The notes: generated by a model from the sequence alone, not told the origin. A stretch of DNA of 64,000 bases from DASPWW01 sp963841715 (GCA_963841715.1 CAWJDP010000003.1:510565-574564); one strand, 5' to 3'. Shown: positions 56,224-64,000, counted from the stretch's first letter. Numbers and translations: made by a program.

Positions 56224-57065
56224 GAGTCCGGCCGACGGGAGTTCGCGAGCGCGACGATGCCGCCGAACATCACCAGCAGCGCGAACCCGGAGGCAATCGA
56301 CCCCAGCGCCGTGTGGTGGAGCGTCTCATCGAACAGCGTCACGCCGAGGACGACGCTGACCGCGGGATTGACGATCGAGGTCGAAGCGATTGCGGGCGCG
56401 AGGACCCCGGCCTTGAGCGCGAGCTGGGTCAGCGTCAGGCCGGCAAACCCGATCGCGATCAGCGAGTAGAGATGCCAGTCACCGAGCAGCGCGGCGACGC
56501 CGTTGTCGGTGAGTCCCTCGACCGCGCCCTTGGTGAGCGCCGAGACGAGCGCGAACAGAAGTCCGGCGGCGGTCCCGAGAAGCGCCGCCCGTATCGCGCC
56601 AGAGCGCCAAAGGCCCGCGCGCGCGAACAGCGCCGTCGCGGCGATCAGGATCGCGCCGGCGATCGCCCACTCGTCGAACGGGGCATCGTCGCGGCCGCCC
56701 CCCGGATCGCTGATCGCGAGGAACGCGGCGAGCCCGGCGATGACCGCGAACGCGGCGATGACGTCTCGACGCGAGATTCGCTGTGCCGAGAGCCAGGCCC
56801 CGAGCGGGAGCGCGAAGACAATGCTCGTCGCGAGGATCGGCTGCACGACGACAAGTCGCCCGCTCGCGAGCGCCGTCGCCTGGACGAGGTAGCCGAGGAG
56901 GTAGCAGCCGACGCCGGCGAGCCACACCGGGCGCCGCGCGAGCCGGATCACGATCAGCGGGTCGGCGTCCTCGGAGTCCGTCAGCGTCATCGCCTCGCGC
57001 TGCTCGAGGACGGTTCCGAGCCCGAAGATCAGGCCCGCCACGAGCGCCAGCAGGACCGCGGCCAT
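56220..57065 (-). CDS. DMT-superfamily (EamA-like) membrane transporter
   Basis: A 281-residue membrane protein with about nine or ten hydrophobic segments: AAVLLALVAGLIFGLGTV, GVGCYLLGYLVQATALA, VVQPILATSIVFALPLG, RRDVIAAFAVIAGLAAFLAI, then the second half starting AIAGAILIAATALFARAG and ending IASGFALLVMFGGIVALAN, containing the repeated EamA pattern ALK-x-x-x-A-P-x-x-x (LALKAGVLAPAIASTSIVNPAVSVVLGVTLFDE). I chose ATG 57065; a GTG at 57095 adds ten residues. It overlaps the DUF547 gene by 4 bp. Confidence 0.82.
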   Translation of the reverse strand: MAAVLLALVAGLIFGLGTVLEQREAMTLTDSEDADPLIVIRLARRPVWLAGVGCYLLGYLVQATALASGRLVVVQPILATSIVFALPLGAWLSAQRISRRDVIAAFAVIAGLAAFLAISDPGGGRDDAPFDEWAIAGAILIAATALFARAGLWRSGAIRAALLGTAAGLLFALVSALTKGAVEGLTDNGVAALLGDWHLYSLIAIGFAGLTLTQLALKAGVLAPAIASTSIVNPAVSVVLGVTLFDETLHHTALGSIASGFALLVMFGGIVALANSRRPDS

Positions 57066-57128
57066 GGCGAGCGATCGTAGTCCCGAGGCGTTCACAACCG
57101 CAGGCGGCGACTGCGCTAAGGTCGCGCG

Positions 57129-57905
57129 ATGGGCGAGCGCAACGGATTCGAGCCGGGGACCTTCTGCTGGGTCGACCTCTCAACGACCGACCCCGACGCC
57201 GCGAAGCAGTTCTACTCGGGCCTGTTCGGATGGGAGGCCAACGACATGCCGGTCGACGGGGGCGGCGTCTACTCGATGCAGCTCCTGAACGGCAAGCGCG
57301 TCGGCGCGATCGCCGCGCAGCCGCAGCAGCAGGCCGAAGCCGGCGTGCCGCCGCTGTGGAACAACTACGTCTGGGTCGAGAGCGCCGACGAGACCGCCAA
57401 GAAGGTGAAGGAGCTCGGCGGGAACCTCCACGCGCCTCCGTTCGACGTCATGCAGGCGGGCCGCATGGCCGTGCTCGCCGACCCTCAGGGCGCGTTCTTC
57501 ATGCTCTGGCAGCCGAACGAGCACAAGGGCGCGGAGCTCGTCAACGCGCCAGGCGCGCTCGCCTGGAACGAGCTCGGCTCGCCCGACTTCGATGCCTCGA
57601 CGGCGTTCTACAGCGGGCTGTTCGGGTGGGAGATCTCCCCGTTCGAGGGCACCCCGATGCCGTACCTCTCGATCATGCGCGGCGACGCGCGGGCAGGCGG
57701 GATCCGTCAGCTCCAGGAGGGCGAGCCTCCGAACTGGCTCGCCTACTTCGGCACCGACGACATCGACGCGGCGCTGGCAAAGGTCGAAGAGCTCGGCGGG
57801 ACGAAGATGGCCGGTCCGATCGACATCGGCGTCGGCAAGATCGGCATCGTCCAGGATCCTCAGGGTGCGACGTTCGCGCTCTACGCCGGCGAGTTCGACG
57901 ACTAG
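57129..57905 (+). CDS. Two-domain VOC-family protein
   Basis: A 258-residue protein with two glyoxalase/bleomycin-resistance-like domains: residues 5-125 (FCWVDLSTTDPDAAKQFYSGLFGWEA and MAVLADPQGAFFMLWQP) and 135-258 (LAWNELGSPDFDASTAFYSGLFGWEIS and IGIVQDPQGATFALY). Each domain has the DPQGA-xF pattern. The metal-ligand glutamates are only partly evident: W/E at LAWNEL, and no clear His set, so it may be a binding or resistance protein rather than an enzyme. It starts at ATG 57129 and ends before a 143-bp gap without a gene. Confidence 0.85.
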   Translation: MGERNGFEPGTFCWVDLSTTDPDAAKQFYSGLFGWEANDMPVDGGGVYSMQLLNGKRVGAIAAQPQQQAEAGVPPLWNNYVWVESADETAKKVKELGGNLHAPPFDVMQAGRMAVLADPQGAFFMLWQPNEHKGAELVNAPGALAWNELGSPDFDASTAFYSGLFGWEISPFEGTPMPYLSIMRGDARAGGIRQLQEGEPPNWLAYFGTDDIDAALAKVEELGGTKMAGPIDIGVGKIGIVQDPQGATFALYAGEFDD

Positions 57906-58048
57906 ACCGATTGGCCGCTCCGCCGCCTGGCTTATGAACGCCGGCTAATTCTTCGCGCCCGCGCGCGGCGGCGGGCAATCCCGCACCGGGGGAGCGCCGT
58001 ACTACCCGGGCGATGAAGGATCAACGACGTCGAAAGGACGGTGGAGCC

Positions 58049-58507
58049 ATGAACTGGTTCTCCAAGGCCGGCCTCACGGCCTGGCTCCGATACCTCGGCG
58101 TCGCCGCGGTCCTCGTCGTCGGTGGAGTTCACCTGCAGCAGTACTACGCCTACGGCATTCGCTATCTGCCGACGGTGGGGCCGCTGTTCCTGCTGAACGC
58201 CGCCGGCGCCGTCTTGATCGCGGTGATGCTGGTCGCGCCGTTCCGGCTCACCCGGATCCTCGGTGCGCTGGGCGGGGTCGGCTTCGGGATCAGCTCGATC
58301 GTCGCGCTGATGATCGCCCGCACCCCGCACGGGTTGTTCGGCTACGTCGAGGTGACGTGGCGCACGGCGATCGTGATCGCGGTAGTCGCCGAGGCCGCAA
58401 CCGCGATCCTGCTCGGCGCGTACCTGATCGTCACGCTGCGCAGGCGCGAGCGCCGACAGCCGACGCACAGAATTCGCGTCGCACGCCCGAGCAGGGCGGC
58501 AAGCTAG
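58049..58507 (+). CDS. Four-TM membrane protein
   Basis: A 152-residue membrane protein with four hydrophobic segments: YLGVAAVLVVGGVHLQQYYA, LFLLNAAGAVLIAVMLVAPF, ILGALGGVGFGISSIVALMIA and AIVIAVVAEAATAILLGAYLIV. The first contains HLQQYYAYGI, similar to other small actinobacterial membrane proteins with histidine and tyrosine next to TM1. Basic tail. I chose ATG 58049, which has GGAG just before it. It ends in a CTAG stop overlap with the convergent epoxide-hydrolase-like gene. Function unknown. Confidence 0.72.
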   Translation: MNWFSKAGLTAWLRYLGVAAVLVVGGVHLQQYYAYGIRYLPTVGPLFLLNAAGAVLIAVMLVAPFRLTRILGALGGVGFGISSIVALMIARTPHGLFGYVEVTWRTAIVIAVVAEAATAILLGAYLIVTLRRRERRQPTHRIRVARPSRAAS

Positions 58508-59421
58508 GCGGAGATCGCCTCCGCGGGGCTTGCCCCCGCGAACAGCGCAAGCGCGCGCTGCGCGACGAGCTCCGGCAGCTCTTCAGCGATGAAGTGCGCG
58601 GAGTCGTCGCGCAGCTCGAGCGCCATCTCGTCGGCCCACCGCTCCCAGTCGCCGAGCCGGTTCGAGTCCATCGCCGGGTCCTTGGTCCCGTGGATGGCGA
58701 GCGTCGGCGTGCGCAGTCGGCGGCCGTTGTTCGCCCCGGCGAGATAGGGCCGCGCCTCGTGGAGCAGAAACGTCCGGTAGAGGTGCACCGCGGCCTCGGT
58801 GCGTGCCGGCTCGCGGACGACGGAGACGAAGACCTCGATGTCGGCCTCGTCCAACGCGTCCGGTTGCACGGCCCCCGTCGTCAGCATCCGGCGCACGAAG
58901 TCGGTGCGGCGGATCAGCGCACGGCCGAGGCGGGGTGAGGCGAGCGCCCCCTGATACCAGATCCGCCAGATCCCGAGCGCGCCGCGGAGCGACGGCGGAT
59001 CGGGCCACGGCGTCGGCATGTTCAGCGGAACGTAGCGGCGGACCCGCTCCGGGTGGTCGAGCGCCACGATATAGCCGCTCCATGCGCCCCAGTCATGGGC
59101 GATGAGATCGACGCTATCCAGCTCGAGCGCGTCGAGGATCGCGATCAGATCGTCGGCAAGGGTCTGCTTGTCGTATCGGCCGGGCGGGGCGTCGCTCCAA
59201 CCCATCCCGCGCAGGTCGGGGCAGATCACGCGGTGCCTCGCGGCGAGCAACGGGATCACCTTCCTCCACGCCCACCAGTGCTGCGGCCATCCGTGGACGA
59301 GCATCACCGGGTCGCCCTCGCCCGCCTCGGCGACGTGGAAACGGACCCCGCCCGCCTCGACGTCGCGGTGCGTGACCCCATCGAGATGGGGGATCGGCGG
59401 CAGGCCGGGTTGGTCGCTCAC
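58504..59421 (-). CDS. Epoxide hydrolase-like alpha/beta hydrolase
   Basis: A 305-residue alpha/beta hydrolase of the epoxide hydrolase/haloalkane dehalogenase group. Oxyanion HGWPQHWWAWRKVIPLL (HGxP) near residue 44-60, RGMGWSDAP near residue 73-81, nucleophile Asp in LIAHDWGAWSGYIVALDHP (D in HDWGA) near residue 108, acid in LAIHGTKDPAMDSN, and His in LRDDSAHFIAEELPELV. The nucleophile is Asp, as for epoxide hydrolases, not Ser. It starts at GTG 59421, overlapping the upstream FAD enzyme by 4 bp (GTGA). Third gene of a TetR operon. Confidence 0.88.
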   Translation of the reverse strand: MSDQPGLPPIPHLDGVTHRDVEAGGVRFHVAEAGEGDPVMLVHGWPQHWWAWRKVIPLLAARHRVICPDLRGMGWSDAPPGRYDKQTLADDLIAILDALELDSVDLIAHDWGAWSGYIVALDHPERVRRYVPLNMPTPWPDPPSLRGALGIWRIWYQGALASPRLGRALIRRTDFVRRMLTTGAVQPDALDEADIEVFVSVVREPARTEAAVHLYRTFLLHEARPYLAGANNGRRLRTPTLAIHGTKDPAMDSNRLGDWERWADEMALELRDDSAHFIAEELPELVAQRALALFAGASPAEAISA

Positions 59422-60803
59422 TGCCCCGCCCCTGCGAGCGCCCAATGGAGCCGGCGGTGGGCCGGGCGGAGGTGGGCGCTCCCGCGCGCGCGGCGGTAGG
59501 AGCCCGCGCGCCGCGCGACCTCGCCGAGCTCCCTCGCGAGCTCGCGGGCCGAGACGCGGTCGCCGGCGATCGAGCGCCCGACCGACCGGGCCAGCGCGCG
59601 GCCGTTGAGCACCTTCTGCGGCGCGAGCCTCTGCAGCGTCGGACCCCAGAAGCGCTCCAGGCCGTCGTCGCGCGAGAGCAGATCGCGCTGGAGCTCGACG
59701 ATGACGTGCTGCGCCGGCCCGGCGGAGCCGAACGCGTGCGCCCACGTGTGGCGCTGCATCGCTTCGCGGTCGCGCGATCGCCACCACGCGCGCAGGCGCC
59801 GGTCGAGGTTCCCGTCGTCGAGCCCCGCCGCGACCGCCTCGGCGAGGCTCTCGGCATGGCGAAACGCGTCGGCGATCCCCTGGCCGGGCGCCGGGTCCTT
59901 GAAGTGCCCGGCGTCGCCGACCAGCGCCCAGCCCGGTCCCGCGGCGTCGCGCATGTAGGTGTCGACGGGGTGCAGGCCACGCGGACGGCCGACCCGCCGG
60001 CCCGTCGCGACAGCGTCCCCGACGCCCTCGAGGCGCGCGACCTCGCGATCCCAGCTCGCGTCGACGTCGGACATGAACTCGCCGTAGTCCGCCGCCGGTG
60101 GCATCAAGCAGGCGAGGAAGAGCCCGTCGTCGGCGGGGCTCGCGAACCCGAACAGGCGCTCGTCGCGAGCGACGCTGACCGTTCCCGGCGCGGGCGGCGT
60201 CACGCCCTCGTAGTAGGCGAAGTAGCCGAAGCGCTCCATCGGCAGCACGCCGTAGCGACGCGCGCCGGCGAGCCGCGCCACGGTCGAGCCCCGTCCGTCG
60301 GCCCCGACGACGACGCGGGCTCGGATCTCGCGCTCGGCTCCGTCACGGGAGCGGATCCGCGCTCCGACGACGCGCTTGCGCTCGCGCAGCAGGTCGGTGA
60401 GCGCCCAGCCGTCGAGCAGCTCGGCACCGGCGTCGGCCGCACGCTCACGCAGGATCGCGTCGAGCGCAACCCGGCGCACGCACAGCATCGCGGGCAGGCC
60501 CGGCGCGGGAGTGGGGATCGGGAGCTCGCCCTCGATCCGATCGTCGCCGTTGACGAGCCGGACCCGGCTCCGATTGATCGGCGGAGCTCCGGTCGCCAGC
60601 ACGTCCTCGAGTGCGCCGAGGCGCTGGAGCGAGGCGATCCCACCGCCCTGGAAGACGTGGGTCGAGAGCGTGTCGCTCGGGAACCGCGAGCGGTCGACGG
60701 CGATCACCGAGAGCCCGGCGCGCGCGAGCCATGTCGCGAGCGGCGCGCCGGCGCAGCGCCCGCCGGCGACCAGCACGTCGACGACCTTCGACGACGCCGT
60801 CAT
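59418..60803 (-). CDS. FAD-dependent oxidoreductase/monooxygenase
   Basis: A 461-residue group A flavin monooxygenase-like protein. FAD motif VVDVLVAGGRCAGAPLATWLARAGLSVIAVDR near residues 7-38 (GGRCAGA in place of GxGxxG). Second motif ARVVVGADGRGSTVARLAGA near residue 175 (DG-motif, here GADGRGS), and the C-terminal FAD segment PGWALVGDAGHFKDPAPGQGIADAFRHAESLAEAV (GD motif). It starts at ATG 60803, overlapping TetR by 4 bp. Together with the downstream epoxide-hydrolase-like enzyme it could oxidise and then open a ring substrate. Confidence 0.87.
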   Translation of the reverse strand: MTASSKVVDVLVAGGRCAGAPLATWLARAGLSVIAVDRSRFPSDTLSTHVFQGGGIASLQRLGALEDVLATGAPPINRSRVRLVNGDDRIEGELPIPTPAPGLPAMLCVRRVALDAILRERAADAGAELLDGWALTDLLRERKRVVGARIRSRDGAEREIRARVVVGADGRGSTVARLAGARRYGVLPMERFGYFAYYEGVTPPAPGTVSVARDERLFGFASPADDGLFLACLMPPAADYGEFMSDVDASWDREVARLEGVGDAVATGRRVGRPRGLHPVDTYMRDAAGPGWALVGDAGHFKDPAPGQGIADAFRHAESLAEAVAAGLDDGNLDRRLRAWWRSRDREAMQRHTWAHAFGSAGPAQHVIVELQRDLLSRDDGLERFWGPTLQRLAPQKVLNGRALARSVGRSIAGDRVSARELARELGEVARRAGSYRRARGSAHLRPAHRRLHWALAGAGQ

Positions 60804-61450
60804 CCGCGCCGCCCCCGCGCGGTGAGGACCCCGTTGGCGAGCAGCTCGGTGCACCCGGTCACCCAGCGCTCGACGGCGCGCTCGGAGAACAGCTCGCCGC
60901 CCATCCGTGCCTCGACGAGCGGGCGCAGCAGGATCGGGCCGAGCTCGAGGAAGAGCAGCAGCATCGCCCGGCCCACCTCGTCGTCGGTCCCGCGGACGAT
61001 CCCGCGGCCCTCGAGCTCGGCGAGCTCGCCCTGCGTCGTTTCGATCATGCGGTTGAAGAGGTCGCGCGCCGACGGACCGCCCTCGGTGAGGATCCGTGCC
61101 ACGTAGTCGTTGATCGCCGGGTGCCCGCGCCCGACCTCGGCGAAGCGGCGAAAGCGCGAGGTCAGCGCAGCCGGGCCGCCCGCGCCCTCGGCGTCCGCGG
61201 CGGTCCCGGCGACGGCGGCCGCAACGGTGTCGGTGAGCCACGCGTCGAGCGCGTCGCGGAGCCCCTGCTTGGAGCCGAAGTGGTGGAAGAGGAGCGCCGG
61301 TGATACCCCTGCGGCGGCGGCGATCTCCCGCACCGAGGTCGCGGCATAGCCGTTGCGCGCGAACAGCTCGAGCGCCGCGTCGCGGACCTTGGCCCGAGCC
61401 GTCAGGTCCTCGTCCGGTGAACGCTCGAGCGCGGCGCCAACTGATCGCAC
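60800..61450 (-). CDS. TetR-family transcriptional regulator
   Basis: A 216-residue TetR protein, first gene of the three-gene operon. HTH: VRDAALELFARNGYAATSVREIAAAAGVSPALLFHHFGSKQGLRDALDAWL near residues 21-71. The ligand-binding half has ALTSRFRRFAEVGRGHPAINDYVARILTEGGPSARDLFNRM. I start it at GTG 61450, giving a normal N-terminus (RSVGAALERSPDEDL); a TTG at 61468 is also in frame. The palindrome CTGATCG/CGATCAG at 61441-61456 straddles that start codon. It should repress its own operon until the substrate arrives. Confidence 0.88.
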   Translation of the reverse strand: MRSVGAALERSPDEDLTARAKVRDAALELFARNGYAATSVREIAAAAGVSPALLFHHFGSKQGLRDALDAWLTDTVAAAVAGTAADAEGAGGPAALTSRFRRFAEVGRGHPAINDYVARILTEGGPSARDLFNRMIETTQGELAELEGRGIVRGTDDEVGRAMLLLFLELGPILLRPLVEARMGGELFSERAVERWVTGCTELLANGVLTARGRRG

Positions 61451-61456
61451 GATCAG
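61441..61456. promoter_or_regulatory. Palindrome across the TetR start codon
   Basis: CTGATCGCACGATCAG: perfect 7-bp arms around CA. The GTG start (61448-61450) lies inside it. It fits a TetR operator at or near the transcription start. A TATATT lies at about 61458-61463 on the minus strand. Confidence 0.45.
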
Positions 61457-61596
61457 GAATATAACCAAACGCTCAGGCTCACGTTACGGCGCCGACGATC
61501 GCGCTCCAGGCCGAGCCCGAGTGCCTGCTGACGGTCGCCGAGGACGCCCCCGTTGGCGATCGATCCGCCGCCCGCCGGTGAGAGTAGGCTCGCGCC

Positions 61597-62010
61597 GTGG
61601 CCGAGGCCGACGTCGACACAGTCCGCCGCGCATTCGACGCGTTCATCGACAACGACTTCGAAGCCTTCTTTGCGATCGCGAGCACCGAGATCGCCGTCCA
61701 CCCGCGGCGCGAGGAGCCGGGCGTGAAGGATCGCTACGTCGGCTGGGATGAGATGCTCGAGTACCTCACCAACTGGTACAGCGGGTGGGAGGATTACACG
61801 GCCGAGGCCGAGCGCTACATCGACGCGGGCGAGTACGTGATCGTCGACGTCCGCGAGGTCGGGGTCGCCGAGCGCAGCGGGCTCAGGGTCGAGGACAACT
61901 TCGCCCACGCGCTCAAGGTCGAGGACGGGAAGGTCGTCGAGTGGCGGATGTACGGGCCGGTCGAGGAGGCCTTCGACGCGCTCGGGCTGGAGCGTGAGCC
62001 CGCCGAATGA
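61597..62010 (+). CDS. SnoaL-like (NTF2-fold) protein
   Basis: A 137-residue SnoaL-type small protein, NTF2-like cone fold, cytosolic. Typical: DVDTVRRAFDAFIDNDFEAFFAIASTEIAVHPR near residues 5-37, then YVGWDEMLEYLTNWYSGWEDYTAEAERYIDAGEYVIVDVRE and FAHALKVEDGKVVEWRMYGPVEEAFDAL. Asp/His in the usual pocket positions, but no function can be assigned. Starts at GTG 61597 and overlaps the following metallo-beta-lactamase-fold gene by 17 bp. Confidence 0.85.
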   Translation: MAEADVDTVRRAFDAFIDNDFEAFFAIASTEIAVHPRREEPGVKDRYVGWDEMLEYLTNWYSGWEDYTAEAERYIDAGEYVIVDVREVGVAERSGLRVEDNFAHALKVEDGKVVEWRMYGPVEEAFDALGLEREPAE

Positions 62011-62873
62011 TCTCGCCGCGGCGCGCGACCTCGAGGTCCCGTCGCTCGGACTGCCGGCCGGCCTCGAGATCGAGTGGCTCGGCGTCTCGGGCTACCGGCT
62101 GACATTCGAGGGCGTCTCGATCTTCGTCGACCCGTACGTCTCGCGGGCGCCGCTGCGGTCCTGCTGCTGCGGCGCCGGCCCTGCCCGACACCGCGCTCGT
62201 CGACCGTACATCCCGCCGGGTGAGGTCGCCGGGGTGCTCGTCGGCCACACCCACTTCGACCACGCGGTCGACGCGCCCGCGATGGCGCGGCGCTACGGGA
62301 CCAACGCGTACGGGTCGGACTCGCTCGCGCGCTGATGCGCCTGCACGGGCTCGGCGAGCTCGCGGTCGAGGTCGTGCCCCGGCGAGCCCTACGAGCTCGG
62401 GCCGTTCGTCGTCCGCTTCATCCCCAGCCGCCACTCGAAGCTGCTCTTCGGGCGCAAGGTCCCGTTCGACGGGGAGCTCACCTGCGAGGACCTCCACGGG
62501 CTCTCGCCCGGCGCCTACAAGTGCGGCAAGGTGTGGGGAATTCGGATCGAGGTCGCCGGCACGAGCTCTACCACCAGGGCAGCGCCAACCTCGACGACGA
62601 CGAACTCGGCCGCGAGCCGGTGGACGTCTTCCTCGCCGGCGTCGCCGGGCGCAGCGTCACGCCGCGCTACTGGGAGCGGATCCTCCCGCGGCTCGACCCG
62701 CGGGTGGTCGTCCCCACCCATTACGACGACTTCTTCGCGCCGCTCGGCGACCGAGAGACGTTCGTGCGCCGCGCGAATCTCGGAGCGTCCCGGACGAGGT
62801 GCCGCGGTCGCAGGGGACCCGAGGTCGCGGCGCTGCGCCGCGTGGACGAGGCGGCCCCTATTCGCTCGCCTTG
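61994..62873 (+). pseudogene. Metallo-beta-lactamase-fold hydrolase, multiply frameshifted
   Basis: Starts at GTG 61994. The first frame (to 62335) has LEIEWLGVSGYRLTFEGVSIFVDPYVSRAPLRS, broken near 62160-62195, then VAGVLVGHTHFDHAVDAPAMARRYG, the HxHxDH metal motif (HTHFDH). Further pieces follow in changing frames: GEPYELGPFVVRFIPSRHSKLLFG, then SANLDDDELGREPVDVFLAGVAGRSVTPRYWERILPRLDPRVVVPTHYDDFFAPLGDRETFVRR, which includes a His/Asp likely to bind metal. Breaks lie near 62160-62195, 62335, 62378, 62565 and 62790. The conserved metal sites and all segments are present in order, so a normal enzyme of about 290 residues is likely hidden by indels. UlaG-like lactonase or Zn-hydrolase type. 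Confidence 0.65.
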
Positions 62874-63608
62874 AGCTCGCGAAGGCCCCAGGGCGGGTTC
62901 GCGTTCACAATCCGGCCGTCGCGGCACGTCGCGCGGAAGCTCGCGAAGCGGTCCGTCGGCGAGCTCGCGCTGACCTTGTACGAGCCGGGCGGGACCTCGG
63001 TCCAAATCACCCCGCCGTCCCCGGAGGTCTGGGTCAGCGAGGGATCCGGGATCACGCTGTCGTTGAAGTAGATCGGGTTCGGAACGCCGGCTTCGTGCGC
63101 GCGGTCGCGCCAGGCACCCCGTGCGCGCCGAAGGCGATGAAGTCGGCGAAGCTCAGCTTGCGGATCTTGATCGTGTTCGCCGTCGAGACGATCGCGCAAT
63201 CGCCGGGTCGCCGTTCGCGTCGAGCTGGACATGGAGCAGCAAGGCGAGCGCGCCGTATATCGACTCGCTCGGGGTCTGGAAGTTGACCCGCTTCAGGTTG
63301 CGTCCGTGGGTGGAGAAGGTCTGGAGGTAGAGCCGGTGGTAGCCGGAGGCCTCGATGTACGGCGTGACCTTGTCGCGGTCGGGGACCTTGAGCCGGTAGG
63401 AGCCGTCCGCGGCCGTGGTCGCCGAGGCGCCGCCCGCGCCCTTGGCGCGGATCGTCGCCCCCTGGATCGGGGGATGCGAGCCGTCGAACGCGTACGCCGT
63501 GCCGCTGATCGCCACCTTCGCGTGCTTCGCGCGCTTGGCGAAGCCGCTGCCGCGAGCGATGCAGAGCATGGGAAGCGCCAACAGGAGCATCGCCGCGACG
63601 GCGGCCAA
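62858..63608 (-). pseudogene. Exported protein with carboxypeptidase-regulatory-like domain, frameshifted
   Basis: Signal-like start from TTG 63608 (VAAMLLLALPMLCIARGSG), then a Lys-rich linker and a CarboxypepD_reg-like domain: ISGTAYAFDGSHPPIQGATIRAKGAGGASATTAADGSYRLKVPDRDKV (near residues 33-80), followed by ASGYHRLYLQTFSTHGRNLKRVNFQ. The frame changes near 63200 and 63100. The rest reads CAIVSTANTIKIRKLSFADFIAFGAHGV and then VPNPIYFNDSVIPDPSLTQTSGDGGVIWTEVPPGSYKVSASSPTDRFASFRATCRDGRIVNANPPWGLRELKASE, ending at 62858. It is probably one secreted beta-sandwich protein. Confidence 0.65.
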
Positions 63609-63639
63609 TCGAAGGACGAGCGGGACGAGGCGGAGCCGC

Positions 63640-64000
63640 AGGGGCCGACACGCTACCGGGATCGGCCGCGCGCGAGTCGATCGTCACCGTGTCGCTCGAG
63701 AGGTGAAGCGTGCCCGTGACCCCGCGCGCGCTCGTGAAGCGCAGCTCGCCTTCGCGCTGTGCGGTGCTCGACGCGCCGGCCCCGGCAGGCGCGCGCGTGA
63801 TCCGCAACGCCCCTGAGCCACGCACGTCGACGAGGTCGATGTTCTGGGCAAACGGGCGCTCACGCTCGCGAAAGACGACGAAGCGGCCCTTGGTCCCCGA
63901 GCGGTCATCGCCCGCCAGCCCCGCCTCGACGAGCGTGATTCCATTGTGGTCTCCGGCGCGCCAGCCGTTGACGATTGGGTCGATCACGTCGGCGATACAT
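63640..64000 (-). CDS. Partial hypothetical protein, start beyond window
   Basis: From the right edge an open minus-strand frame reads DVIDPIVNGWRAGDHNGITLVEAGLAGDD, then GRFVVFRERERPFAQNIDLVDVRGSGALRITRAPAGAG, QREGELRFTSARGVTGTLHLSSDTVTIDSRAADPGSV. It is Gly/Asp-rich and looks extracellular, with no motif I can name. Its own stop is not certain: the frame runs on into the next gene, probably because of an indel near 63650. Start lies outside the window. Confidence 0.4.

Noticed and set aside
1..64000. CRISPR array, tRNA or rRNA genes, prophage
   Set aside because: No regularly spaced direct repeats, cloverleaf-like segments or phage structural genes were seen.

Overview
This is a gene-dense 64-kb window from a very GC-rich (roughly 70 percent by eye) actinobacterium. 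GTG and TTG starts are common, 4-bp start/stop overlaps are common, and intergenic gaps are short. The protein repertoire fits the Thermoleophilia/Solirubrobacterales lineage best: DUF4235, DUF4239, an F420-type LLM oxidoreductase, an Rpf-like transglycosylase, and secreted proteins carrying Lys/His/Arg-rich spacers. That placement is an inference from gene style, not a phylogeny. I see no rRNA, tRNA, CRISPR array, prophage or replication origin.

Layout. 0-3.6 kb: the 3' part of a polyamine-type ABC permease, an APC amino-acid permease coupled to a universal stress protein, and a DUF72 protein. 3.6-7.4 kb: a YihY/DUF4235 membrane pair, two secreted proteins, a broken LuxR-type regulator and a hypothetical protein. 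7.4-13.7 kb: an aldehyde dehydrogenase overlapping an MmsA-type CoA-acylating dehydrogenase, a lipid kinase divergent from a PAP2 phosphatase, and a PuuB-like amine oxidoreductase. With the two amine/amino-acid permeases these could form a scattered polyamine / omega-amino-acid catabolic set. 13.6-19.9 kb: a hydrolase coupled to undecaprenyl-diphosphatase, two enoyl-CoA hydratase-family proteins, an HD hydrolase and a secreted transglycosylase. 20-25 kb: a PYROXD2-like oxidoreductase and an acyl-CoA synthetase, separated by a complete IS481-family element with identifiable ends and target duplication. 26-32 kb: MarR divergent from YceI plus an FMN reductase, a cytochrome P450, an ROK kinase, a two-domain VOC dioxygenase-like protein and a DUF4239 protein.

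32-39.6 kb: frameshifted acyl-CoA dehydrogenase-like and LLM genes, a Tat-exported phospholipase C-type phosphoesterase next to an acid phosphatase, an FTR1 iron permease with a possible iron box, and an MFS/MerR efflux operon. 39.6-49.4 kb: two exported alpha/beta hydrolases, an acyl-CoA carboxylase beta chain, a TIR-like-fold candidate, a tandem universal stress protein divergent from a LysR regulator, and an ammonium transporter. 49.4-58.5 kb: a TetR/enoyl-CoA hydratase operon, DUF2855, SDR and CMD proteins, gene remnants including an internally deleted VOC gene, SMP-30, an isochorismatase-like hydrolase, and a DUF547/DMT pair. 58.5-64 kb: a tightly overlapped TetR/FAD-oxidoreductase/epoxide-hydrolase-like operon, a SnoaL-like protein, a multiply frameshifted metallo-beta-lactamase-fold gene and an exported carboxypeptidase-regulatory-domain protein.

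Three patches (about 5.2-6.7, 32.9-35.0 and 62.1-63.7 kb) concentrate almost all frameshifts, while the long stretches between them are frame-clean. Local sequence error is therefore a serious alternative to real gene decay there. No clear new multi-gene system stands out. The most interesting leads are the TIR-like protein at 44.4 kb, the IS481 hairpin that covers the transposase ribosome-binding site, the recurrent palindromes at regulator start codons, and the candidate iron operator.
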